9,234 bases of DNA, from assembly GCA_004557385.1 (NCBI GenBank), contig SFEA01000058.1, positions 1 through 9,234 of the forward strand. The letters are read 5' to 3'. The notes under the pieces are model-generated. The model made no database searches, was not told the origin of the DNA, and saw only the letters and a list, made by a program, of their open reading frames with translations. Below are positions 1 to 5,643 of the stretch, piece by piece; position 1 is the first letter of the stretch; every line of letters starts with the position of its first letter. The stretch is from Bacteroidales bacterium (GTDB lineage: Bacteria; Bacteroidota; Bacteroidia; Bacteroidales; Muribaculaceae). The position numbers were made by a program, and so were the translations under genes.

Positions 1-1
1 T

Positions 2-22
2 TTTGTCGCAAAAGCAAAGTAA
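2..22 (+). CDS. Possible last codons of an upstream gene (3' fragment)
   Basis: One plus-strand frame reads FVAKAK and stops with TAA at 20-22, four bases before a strong plus-strand terminator. The terminator shows that a plus-strand transcript ends here, and this frame is the one that stops just before the hairpin; another frame stops inside the stem at 28-30. Six residues are too few to name a product. Confidence 0.3.
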   Translation, partial: FVAKAK

Positions 23-26
23 CCAT

Positions 27-67
27 TTAGGGCTGACTCCTGCAATAGGTGCCAGCCCTAATTTTTT
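27..67 (+). terminator. Rho-independent terminator of the upstream plus-strand gene
   Basis: A perfect 9-bp stem, TTAGGGCTG (27-35) with CAGCCCTAA (53-61), is followed directly by six T (62-67). The loop can form a small extra CCT/AGG helix. This is a strong intrinsic terminator for a gene lying mostly left of the window. Confidence 0.85.
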
Positions 68-107
68 AGATTCTAAAAAAGTTTAGCGGACAGTAATAAA
101 ATTTAAT

Positions 108-178
108 GCCTAATCCAAAATTATATTGATATTTTTGGATTATAATCCAAAATTTATATATGATTTTTTGGATTAGGC
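108..178. repeat. Doubled hairpin: four alternating copies of a 10-bp element
   Basis: The element TAATCCAAAA occurs at 111-120 and 143-152, and its exact reverse complement TTTTGGATTA at 133-142 and 166-175. The two middle copies abut as the perfect 20-bp palindrome TTTTGGATTATAATCCAAAA (133-152). The outer copies extend by GCC/GGC to a 13-bp inverted repeat (108-120 with 166-178). It can also be read as two tandem units of 32 and 33 bp, each a hairpin with an AT-rich 12-13 nt loop. A strand can therefore form two side-by-side hairpins or one large stem. No T-run follows, so it is not a typical terminator. Function unknown. Confidence 0.9.
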
Positions 179-272
179 GTTTTCTTGACTGCTGTTGGCG
201 CCGTTGTGTGCTATTGTTTTGCGCCGTTGAGAATGTTGTTAAAAAAGGCGTGGGCAAAGATGGCTCGTGTCC

Positions 273-421
273 TTTCTAAAGTAGGGGCAGAATTCTGGCA
301 AAATTTTTCTAATTCATAGGCAAAAAATGAGCAGAATCTTTCTAAAGTAGGGGCAAGATTTGGGCAAAATCTTTCTAATTCATAGGCAAGATTGGGCGTA
401 AACCTGTCTAAAGTAGGGGCA
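273..421. repeat. 33-bp tandem repeat array, five copies in an A-B-A-B-A pattern
   Basis: Units start at 273, 306, 339, 372 and 405, exactly 33 bp apart. Type A begins TTTCTAAAGTAGGGGCA (first, third and fifth units; the fifth starts TG). Type B begins TTTCTAATTCATAGGCA (second and fourth). The remaining ~16 bp are also related, near AGATTTGGGCAAAATC, so this is a true tandem repeat and not a CRISPR with unrelated spacers. A degenerate copy may precede it at 240-272. On the minus strand 33 bp equals 11 codons, and the array stays open as an 11-residue repeat near APTLERFCPNL. That frame (211-492) takes its ATG from inside the neighbouring gene's terminator, so I treat the array as probably non-coding. 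Confidence 0.9.
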
Positions 422-452
422 TCGGGTAGGTTTTTCTTGTGTAGTGGTAGTG

Positions 453-500
453 AAAACAAGAAACCGTGGCGTTCCAAGAGAGGTGACGTCACGGTTTCTT
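453..500 (-). terminator. Terminator of the thioredoxin-like gene
   Basis: An 11-bp perfect stem (458-468 with 490-500, AAGAAACCGTG/CACGGTTTCTT) extends by a G-T wobble and three more pairs to 472/486, leaving a 13-nt loop. Read on the minus strand it is followed by GTTTTC (four T at 456-453). It lies about 30 nt past the stop codon of the thioredoxin-like gene. Confidence 0.8.
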
Positions 501-529
501 CTATTAGACGGGAGTTGAATCCCCAGCTT

Positions 530-1012
530 TCAGTTCAGTTGTGCAAGTTCGGCATCCGAGGGGTTTTCGCTCACAATTTCGCCATCGGGGTTGATGAGCA
601 GTGTTCGCAGCCCTTTGCTGCCGATTCGATACTCCTTTTGAATTGGCGATTGATTGTCATGGGTGATGTGGAACTGAGTTCCGCGTTCGAGGTTGTCAAT
701 CAAAGCCACTTCGTTGAAGACCTTTGCACTGCGGTCGAAGTTCACCGCAAGGTGTTGCACTTTGCTGTTTTTGCCAGCCATTCGGTTGTAGTGAATGTTG
801 CTGATGCGCGATTCGGCGTCTGCCGACGACCAGAAGGTCAGGAGCACATACTTTCCTTTCATCTCTTGCAACGACACTGTGGTGTCGTTGTTGCTAATGC
901 TGAACACCGGAGCCAGATAACCTACGCGGCTGTCAATTGCCTTGGTGCTGTTAGCAGATGTGGAAACGAGCAAAAGAGCAAGAGAAGCAATTGCTAATAA
1001 GCCTTTCTTCAT
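530..1012 (-). CDS. Secreted thioredoxin-fold (TlpA/redoxin-like) protein lacking the CxxC motif
   Basis: This is a 160-residue protein. Residues 1-20 (MKKGLLAIASLALLLVSTSA) form a clear signal peptide, so it probably acts in the periplasm. The rest has a TlpA/AhpC-TSA-like layout: GYLAPVFSI near 31-39, a KGKYVLLTFWSS strand near 52-63, NFDRSAK near 91-97, and the late strand RTLLINPDGEIV near 136-147. In active members the WxxWCxxC site follows the FW; here the sequence is FWSSADAESR, with D65 and S68 at the cysteine positions. The usual cis-proline position also seems to be R136. It should not carry out disulfide exchange in the usual way, and its role is unknown. I chose the ATG at 1012 because it starts the signal peptide. 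An in-frame ATG at 1102, preceded by GAAAGG, would add 30 mostly basic residues. Transcribed from the promoter at 1151-1182. Confidence 0.8.
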   Translation of the reverse strand: MKKGLLAIASLALLLVSTSANSTKAIDSRVGYLAPVFSISNNDTTVSLQEMKGKYVLLTFWSSADAESRISNIHYNRMAGKNSKVQHLAVNFDRSAKVFNEVALIDNLERGTQFHITHDNQSPIQKEYRIGSKGLRTLLINPDGEIVSENPSDAELAQLN

Positions 1013-1150
1013 TCGTTTCAATTTTCGTTCAACTTGAAGTTGCCGGCGGCGAAATACTTCGGGGCAGACAACTTTGCCGATTTTCGGCGATGCCAGTTTC
1101 ATCGTGCCTTTCTGGGCGCTGGCATTATCTGTAATTCTTTAATCTGGGTG

Positions 1151-1182
1151 CAAAGTTAGTGAATTATTTTTGTTTGTGCAAA
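1151..1182 (-). promoter_or_regulatory. Bacteroidota-type promoter for the thioredoxin-like gene
   Basis: On the minus strand, TTTG (1182-1179) is followed by exactly 20 nt and then TAACTTTG (1158-1151), a perfect match to the Bacteroidota primary sigma consensus. Transcription would start near 1144. That leaves a leader of about 130 nt to the ATG at 1012, or about 40 nt to the ATG at 1102. Confidence 0.8.
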
Positions 1183-1376
1183 TTTGCGTAGTCTTAAATA
1201 ATCGTAAAAGGTTGAAAAAGAATGTGTTAATATGTGGTGAAATGTCGGGCGTCTTTAACAAATGCAGTAAAATTAACATAACGTGTTAAATCGCACTCTC
1301 ACATAGTGTATTCGCCGATTTTTGGCTGTTGCACGAGGCGATATTTAACACTTTTGGGGCTGCATATCGAAGTGTT
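1183..1376. other. AT-rich intergenic region with TTTAACA/TGTTAAA half-sites and a hairpin
   Basis: No gene is visible here. The half-site GTGTTAA recurs at 1224-1230, 1283-1289 and 1372-1378, and its complement TTAACA at 1255-1260, 1273-1278 and 1346-1350/51. Two of them form the dyad TTAACA-TAACG-TGTTAA (1273-1289), which looks like an operator. Another pair makes a 10-bp hairpin, TTTAACACTT (1344-1353) with AAGTGTTAAA (1370-1379), which overlaps the foot of the rmuC terminator by three bases. The region lies upstream of the thioredoxin-like promoter and downstream of rmuC. Confidence 0.55.
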
Positions 1377-1418
1377 AAAAATGCTATGCTCCTTAATGTG
1401 TTGAAGCATAGCATTTTT
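1377..1418 (-). terminator. Terminator downstream of rmuC
   Basis: A perfect 14-bp stem, AAAAATGCTATGCT (1377-1390) with AGCATAGCATTTTT (1405-1418), has a 14-nt loop. It lies 40 nt past the rmuC stop. On the minus strand it ends in five T (1381-1377); since it also has five T on the plus strand it could work in both directions. Confidence 0.85.
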
Positions 1419-1458
1419 GTTGAAATTGTGTCTGGCAACAATGCTTCGACGGGCATAT

Positions 1459-2880
1459 TCACTCGTCGCTTTCGCCGTTTGCAGGCAGCTGTCGTGTGGC
1501 TTTTGCGCCGAGTTTGGCAATTTTGTCGGCGCGGCTGAGAATGTTGCCTTTGCCGTCGCGCAGCTTATTCATTGCGCTATCGTAGCTGCGGCTTGCTTTG
1601 TTCAAGTTGTCGCCCACGTTTGACATATCGTTCACAAAGGCGGCAAGCTTGTCGATTAGCTTGCCCGATTCCTCGGCAATGGCAATGGCGTTGCGGTTTT
1701 GCTTGTCGTTGTTCCACAGCTGCTCCATCATTTTCACCACCGAGATGAGGTGCGTAGGGCTCACCAGCAGCACGTGTTTGTTGTACGCTTTGTTCCACAG
1801 CTCAGGGTCGCCGTGCATGGCGGCGATGTAGGCGCCTTCGTTAGGCATGAACATTATCACGAAGTCGGCAGAATTTTTCACTGCATTCTGGTAGCCTTTT
1901 TTGCTCAAGTTGCCTATTTGCAGTTCAACGGCCTTGACGTGTTCGGCAAGCAGACGCTTGCGGTCGTCGTCGCTCTCGGCGTTGGCGTAGTCGACGTATG
2001 AAGTAATGTTCACTTTCGAGTCCACCACCAGCACCTTATTGTCGGGCAGATAGAGTAGGGCGTCGGGGCGGTAGTCGCCATCAATCTTTGAGCCGTCGAG
2101 GTTGTGGGTGGCTTGCAGGGTGAAATTCACGCCCTCAATCAAGCCTGAGCCTTCAAGAATTTGTTGCAGGATGGTTTCGCCCCACGGTCCCTGGGTGTTG
2201 TTTTTATTGCCGCGAAGGGCAGCAGCCAGGTCATTGGCTTCTTTGCCGAGCTGATTGTTCAGTCGAGAGAGTTCGTCGATGGTGGTTTTCAGCGACGAGG
2301 TCTCCTTAATGCCGTTTTCGTAGTATTCCTTGATGGAGCGCTGCATGCTCTCCACATTCTCTTTGAACGGCTTGAGAATCTCGCTGATGCGCATTTCGTT
2401 GGCTTGCTTGAAATCGCTGCTGTTTTGCTTGAGAATCTCGTTGGCGATGTTCTTGAAGGTTTCCTCGGTCTGCTTGTTGAGTTCGGCTTGGCGGGCTTTG
2501 CTTTCCTCAATAAGTTTCGTGGCATTGTCGAGTTTGGCTCTCAGTTCTGCCTTTTCCGCTTCGGCTTCGATGATGGTTTGGGCAAGTTCGGCGCGCTTTG
2601 TTGTGAGTTCTTTGATGTTGTCGTTTAGCTCCTCGATTCGGTTGTTGAGCAAACCGATTTTTTCGGTTTTCTTGGCGTCCTCAATGTCGAGTTTGCTTTT
2701 CTCTTGCAACAGGTGTTCTTTCTCCGATTCAAGTTTTTCGGCTTTGCGTTGCAAATCGTCGTAGCTGTTGGTCAGGCGAAACAGTTCGCGCACGGTTTGA
2801 AGTCGTTTGAAAAGGCACACAACAAAAGCGATGCCTACAATGGCAAGTGCCAGCGACAGGATGGTGATGGGTGTAATCAT
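1459..2880 (-). CDS. rmuC: DNA recombination protein RmuC
   Basis: This is a 473-residue RmuC-family protein, of usual length. Residues 5-24 form one N-terminal membrane segment. Residues ~35-150 are charged and rich in Glu, Lys and Leu, a long predicted coiled coil. The conserved RmuC core follows (~205-440): GPWGETILQQILEGSGL at 231-247, then RPDALLYLPDNKVLVVDSKV at 271-290. The D273 and D287-x-K289 arrangement fits the PD-(D/E)xK nuclease-like fold proposed for the family. In E. coli RmuC limits short-range DNA inversions; its exact biochemical activity is not settled. The protein is probably anchored in the inner membrane with the core in the cytoplasm. The gene is single, with its own promoter 100 nt upstream and a terminator after it, and diverges from the DUF695-like gene. 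Confidence 0.95.
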   Translation of the reverse strand: MITPITILSLALAIVGIAFVVCLFKRLQTVRELFRLTNSYDDLQRKAEKLESEKEHLLQEKSKLDIEDAKKTEKIGLLNNRIEELNDNIKELTTKRAELAQTIIEAEAEKAELRAKLDNATKLIEESKARQAELNKQTEETFKNIANEILKQNSSDFKQANEMRISEILKPFKENVESMQRSIKEYYENGIKETSSLKTTIDELSRLNNQLGKEANDLAAALRGNKNNTQGPWGETILQQILEGSGLIEGVNFTLQATHNLDGSKIDGDYRPDALLYLPDNKVLVVDSKVNITSYVDYANAESDDDRKRLLAEHVKAVELQIGNLSKKGYQNAVKNSADFVIMFMPNEGAYIAAMHGDPELWNKAYNKHVLLVSPTHLISVVKMMEQLWNNDKQNRNAIAIAEESGKLIDKLAAFVNDMSNVGDNLNKASRSYDSAMNKLRDGKGNILSRADKIAKLGAKATRQLPANGESDE

Positions 2881-2986
2881 GTGATTTGAAAAAATTAAAA
2901 GATTGAATATTAATTATGTGTTTTGCGTGATAGGCAATGCAAGTGGTGCATGCTCAAATCATACTATTGTTTTCAAAAAAGTAACG

Positions 2987-3018
2987 CAAATGTATTAAAA
3001 ATTTTTGAATTATGCAAA
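2987..3018 (-). promoter_or_regulatory. Promoter for rmuC
   Basis: On the minus strand TTTG (3018-3015), 20 nt, then TACATTTG (2994-2987) matches the Bacteroidota consensus exactly. Transcription would start near 2980, giving a leader of about 100 nt. The -33 box abuts the candidate -33 box of the divergent gene. Confidence 0.75.
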
Positions 3019-3050
3019 TTTTTCTAAATGAAATTTTTTTGCTAAATTTA
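3019..3050 (+). promoter_or_regulatory. Candidate promoter for the DUF695-like gene
   Basis: TTTT (3019-3022), 20 nt, then TAAATTTA (3043-3050) is one base off the consensus in each box. Transcription would start near 3057, about 20 nt before the ATG. The match is weak, but position and spacing fit. Confidence 0.4.
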
Positions 3051-3077
3051 TGGCATAAATAATATGTAATAAGAAAT

Positions 3078-3521
3078 ATGGCAAAACTGAAAATAAGCGA
3101 TGAGTGGTGGTCGGCGCCTGCCGAGAGCGAGTCGGGCGAACTGATTATCGTCACCGGGCGTCGCGACATGGACAACGTGATTGCGTATGGCAAATATAAA
3201 TATCGTGTTGAGGTTAGCTGGCGTTACGGCGAGGGCGGAATGCCCGATGTGCCAACGTCGGAGTTGATGGAGAAAATCACCGACTCGCTGAAGGCTGAGC
3301 TGAAGAAAGACCCCGTGGCAATACTCACGGGCATCTACACCGGCGCTGGCGAGCGCAACTGGGTGTTCTACACCATGAGCCTGCACATTTTCTCGAAGAA
3401 GTTCAACGAGGCGATGGCTGAGTTTGAGCAGCTTCCGCTTGAGTTTTATGCTGCCGACGACCCCGATTGGGAGGAATACAAGGAGATGCGCGAAACCGAA
3501 ATCTCCGACGACGATGACTAA
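3078..3521 (+). CDS. DUF695 domain-containing protein
   Basis: This 147-residue protein has no signal peptide or membrane segment, so it is probably cytoplasmic. It resembles the DUF695 family, whose function is unknown: DEWW at 8-11, the strand KYRVEVSWRY at 41-50, the segment DPVAILTGIYTGAGERNW at 78-95, and YTMSLHIFSKKFNEAMAEF at 98-116. The tail is strongly acidic and ends in EISDDDD. I assign the family from the pattern of these segments. Alone on its transcript, it is divergent from rmuC and convergent with the MORN gene, so the neighbours give no functional clue. The ATG follows an A-rich leader, as is usual in this phylum. Confidence 0.8.
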   Translation: MAKLKISDEWWSAPAESESGELIIVTGRRDMDNVIAYGKYKYRVEVSWRYGEGGMPDVPTSELMEKITDSLKAELKKDPVAILTGIYTGAGERNWVFYTMSLHIFSKKFNEAMAEFEQLPLEFYAADDPDWEEYKEMRETEISDDDD

Positions 3522-3582
3522 CTAACGCCGCAGCAGCTTCGGCAATGCATTAGACACGCGTTTCATTATTTATAATAATGAT

Positions 3583-3635
3583 AATGCGAGTGGAATAACG
3601 AATCAGATGATTGCAGTTCCACTCGCATTGCTTTT
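3583..3635. terminator. Terminator between the convergent DUF695 and MORN genes
   Basis: A perfect 13-bp stem, AATGCGAGTGGAA (3583-3595) with TTCCACTCGCATT (3617-3629), has a 21-nt loop. On the plus strand it is followed by GCTTTTCGTT; on the minus strand by AT-rich sequence. A second small hairpin, CATTAT-TTATA-ATAATG (3564-3580), adjoins it. It lies about 60 nt past the DUF695 stop and 30 nt past the MORN stop, so it probably serves both. Confidence 0.75.
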
Positions 3636-3660
3636 CGTTGCAGCGTTTGACGCCCTGTGG

Positions 3661-4725
3661 TTATTCGTAAGGCGATTTGGTGATAGGGCAGCCGCGGGCT
3701 TCCCACTTGGTGCGCAGGCTCTTCATCTTGCTGCGTATGGAGGGTTGGTCGCTAAGACTTGCGGTGGTTGCGCCGTTAGGCACGAGTTGCGATTCGTAGT
3801 TGCTGTAGGCACGTGAAGCCGATATCCAAGCTGAACCGCAGTCGGCGCCTTTTTTGCTCGACGAAGCTTTTCTGCCGGAACCTGACGACGATGAATTGGA
3901 AGCCATATATCCATCGCCCGCTTTTGCAGCACCTACAGCAGCGCCGCCGCTTTTGATTTGCTGAGATTGCGACAATGTTTGTATTAATCCCGAAGCCACA
4001 TCGAGCATGCCTTGGCGGAATTCGGCGTGCTGTTTGCTTGCTACTTCGCGGTAGGTTGCAATGCGCGTGTTGTAGTCGGCTGTCGAAGATATCTCGTCAT
4101 AGGTGTTGTATCCCGACCACTTAACCATCTTCCAGTTGCCGTCGCCGGCGAGGAGAAGCCCTACGCCAGTGCGACGCCCTGCTGTCACCTTGCCAATTGC
4201 GAGGGTGCCCTCGTTTGTTAGAAACATGCCAAATCCATCGGGCTTGCCGTTGCGCATTTCTCCTATATAATATTCGTCTTGCGTGTTAGTGTCCGAGAAA
4301 TAGCGCGTTTGGTCGGGGCGTGGAGTGGGATAGGGGCTCACGGGGTAGTTCTCGCTGAAGAGTCCGCTGTAAATCACGTCGCCATCGTGAGAGTAGCATG
4401 TGCCTTTGCCTTCGCGCTTGCCGTCAATCCATTCGCCCACGTAGATGGTTGTGCCAGGAAGGTCTTTAATCGATGCGTTGTTTGCCATGATTAGCATGCC
4501 GTAGCCCGAAAATTTGCCGCGCATAAAGTCGCCCACATACACATTGCCTTGCTTGTCGCGGCTGATGCCGGTGCCGTTTTTGTCGCGTCGGTTGTCGTCG
4601 TATTGCCCGATGTAGTTCACTTTCTTGCCGGCTTGGCTGAATATGATTGAAGCCAAATCAGTTTGTGCTGATGCAAGAAATGCGGTGGCTGTTATAGCCA
4701 CAATGAATGATAAGATGCGTTTCAT
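3661..4725 (-). CDS. Secreted MORN-repeat protein
   Basis: This 354-residue protein has a signal peptide at 1-20 (MKRILSFIVAITATAFLASA), with no lipobox. About six MORN-type units follow: near 38-60, VYVGDFMRGKFSGYG at 62-76, TIYVGEWIDGKREGKG at 93-108, a weak one at 117-128, YYIGEMRNGKPDGFG at 152-166, and a diverged one at 175-195. MORN repeats form a flat beta sheet, often used for protein or lipid contacts. Residues ~215-255 look helical and ~255-292 are a Gly/Ser/Ala/Lys-rich linker. The C-terminal ~60 residues carry two cysteines (C296, C346) that could pair in the periplasm. Its ATG overlaps the TGA of the SH3b gene as ATGA, so the two are translationally coupled. No enzymatic motif seen. 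Confidence 0.85.
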   Translation of the reverse strand: MKRILSFIVAITATAFLASAQTDLASIIFSQAGKKVNYIGQYDDNRRDKNGTGISRDKQGNVYVGDFMRGKFSGYGMLIMANNASIKDLPGTTIYVGEWIDGKREGKGTCYSHDGDVIYSGLFSENYPVSPYPTPRPDQTRYFSDTNTQDEYYIGEMRNGKPDGFGMFLTNEGTLAIGKVTAGRRTGVGLLLAGDGNWKMVKWSGYNTYDEISSTADYNTRIATYREVASKQHAEFRQGMLDVASGLIQTLSQSQQIKSGGAAVGAAKAGDGYMASNSSSSGSGRKASSSKKGADCGSAWISASRAYSNYESQLVPNGATTASLSDQPSIRSKMKSLRTKWEARGCPITKSPYE

Positions 4726-5453
4726 TTCAGAATATATTCAATATCGTCGTTTACAGTGTATTTCTTGCCGGCTTTTTCCAGCTCCTTCAAGCCTTTCTTT
4801 ATTGGTATTTGCTCCATAATAAAGTTGCGTTTATTGATAAAACCGTCAATTATGCCAGCAACATGGAATTTTACGTAATAAACACCGCCGTCGCTGACTG
4901 TTAGAGGCAGCTCGTTGTGGTATGGCTTGTCAGCCCAAGTTACGTCGCACGAAATCACTATGCGTCCTTCGCCGCGTACGGTTATTTTTCGCATCGATTC
5001 GCTGTAGCGTGTGCCAGTCATCTTCGATTCGCACACTTTGCCCTCCATGCCAAACACATGCTCGCCGTTGAATGCTATTGGAACTGACGGGTAGTAGAAT
5101 TTCGAGTCGAAGAAAAAGTAGATTGTTGACACCGACGAAGGCACTTCTTCAATCGGCTGCTGCTCCTCAACCACCGGTTGCTGTTCTTGCGCCAGTGCCG
5201 CTTCTTCGACAGCTTGTTTGGTTAGATACTTTGCGCTTACATAGCCCGTTTTGCCGTTGTAGGTGAATTTTGCAAAGCCTTTTGATATTGAAGTCACATC
5301 AATCACGGCGCCTTTGGTGAGTTTGCCAAGTAGTTTGCCCGATGCCGATGGCGTGGCACGCACATTGAGTTTAGCCGAATTTACCACATAGTTATCTGCC
5401 ATCATCGAAACACTAAAAGTGAATAGAAACAATAGTAATACAAGTTTTCTCAT
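4722..5453 (-). CDS. Secreted SH3b-domain protein with a beta-rich C-terminal region
   Basis: This 243-residue protein has a signal peptide at 1-19 (MRKLVLLLFLFTFSVSMMA) and no lipobox cysteine. Residues 21-78 form a bacterial SH3 (SH3b, SH3_3-like) domain with its hallmarks: LNVRATPSASGKLLGKLTKG, then GFAKFTYNGKTGYVSAKYL. These domains commonly bind peptidoglycan or peptide ligands. Residues ~80-105 are an Ala/Glu/Gln/Pro linker. The rest (108-243) looks beta-rich, with C141 and C169, and I do not recognise it. First gene of a two-gene operon; its stop overlaps the MORN start by four bases. The joint export and tight coupling suggest a shared envelope role, which is inference. Confidence 0.85.
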   Translation of the reverse strand: MRKLVLLLFLFTFSVSMMADNYVVNSAKLNVRATPSASGKLLGKLTKGAVIDVTSISKGFAKFTYNGKTGYVSAKYLTKQAVEEAALAQEQQPVVEEQQPIEEVPSSVSTIYFFFDSKFYYPSVPIAFNGEHVFGMEGKVCESKMTGTRYSESMRKITVRGEGRIVISCDVTWADKPYHNELPLTVSDGGVYYVKFHVAGIIDGFINKRNFIMEQIPIKKGLKELEKAGKKYTVNDDIEYILK

Positions 5454-5483
5454 AATATCATAATATTTTACAGAATAGCTTTA

Positions 5484-5491
5484 CAAATTTA
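5484..5491 (-). promoter_or_regulatory. Candidate -7 element for the SH3b-MORN operon
   Basis: On the minus strand TAAATTTG (5491-5484) is a perfect -7 box, giving a start near 5477 and a leader of about 24 nt. At 20 nt upstream the sequence is AACA, so the -33 box is missing; the promoter may be weak or activator-dependent. Confidence 0.45.
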
Positions 5492-5556
5492 GGCAAATTT
5501 CCGATAATGAGTGTTTGTTGCGGCAAGAATTTTTTCATGGACAGTTGCGGTGGTGG

Positions 5557-5609
5557 AAAAAACGGAAGGCTGTGTACGGTGCCGTTTGGGTGGCGTGTAC
5601 ACAGCCTTC
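5557..5609 (-). terminator. Terminator downstream of fabG
   Basis: A perfect 13-bp stem, GAAGGCTGTGTAC (5565-5577) with GTACACAGCCTTC (5597-5609), has a 19-nt loop. On the minus strand it is followed by CG and six T (5562-5557). It lies about 35 nt past the fabG stop and ends the tetR-fabG transcript. Confidence 0.9.
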
Positions 5610-5643
5610 GCTGTTATGGGTTGAGATGATGGTCTCTCGTTGA

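Larger units (their letters stand above)
68..452. other. Gene-free gap between converging terminators
   Basis: This 385-nt stretch lies between a plus-strand terminator (27-67) and a minus-strand terminator (453-500). It contains the doubled hairpin and the 33-bp array. The part between them (179-272) holds a short direct repeat, GCGCCGTTG at about 198 and again near 221, and nothing else I recognise. Short open frames cross the region on both strands, but they follow the repeats and have no promoter I can see. Confidence 0.7.

Noticed and set aside
273..421. CRISPR array
   Set aside because: The segments between conserved cores are similar to each other, too short (about 16 bp), and no cas gene is present.
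211..492. Minus-strand 93-residue open frame made of 11-residue repeats
   Set aside because: It is largely the 33-bp array read in one frame, its ATG lies inside the hairpin of a strong terminator, and no promoter is visible. Reported as a repeat instead.
392..997. Plus-strand 201-residue open frame
   Set aside because: It lies opposite the thioredoxin-like gene, whose signal peptide, fold motifs, promoter and terminator are clear; the plus-strand protein resembles no family.
2161..2628. Long plus-strand open frames opposite rmuC
   Set aside because: These are hydrophobic mirror products of the coiled-coil codons of rmuC.
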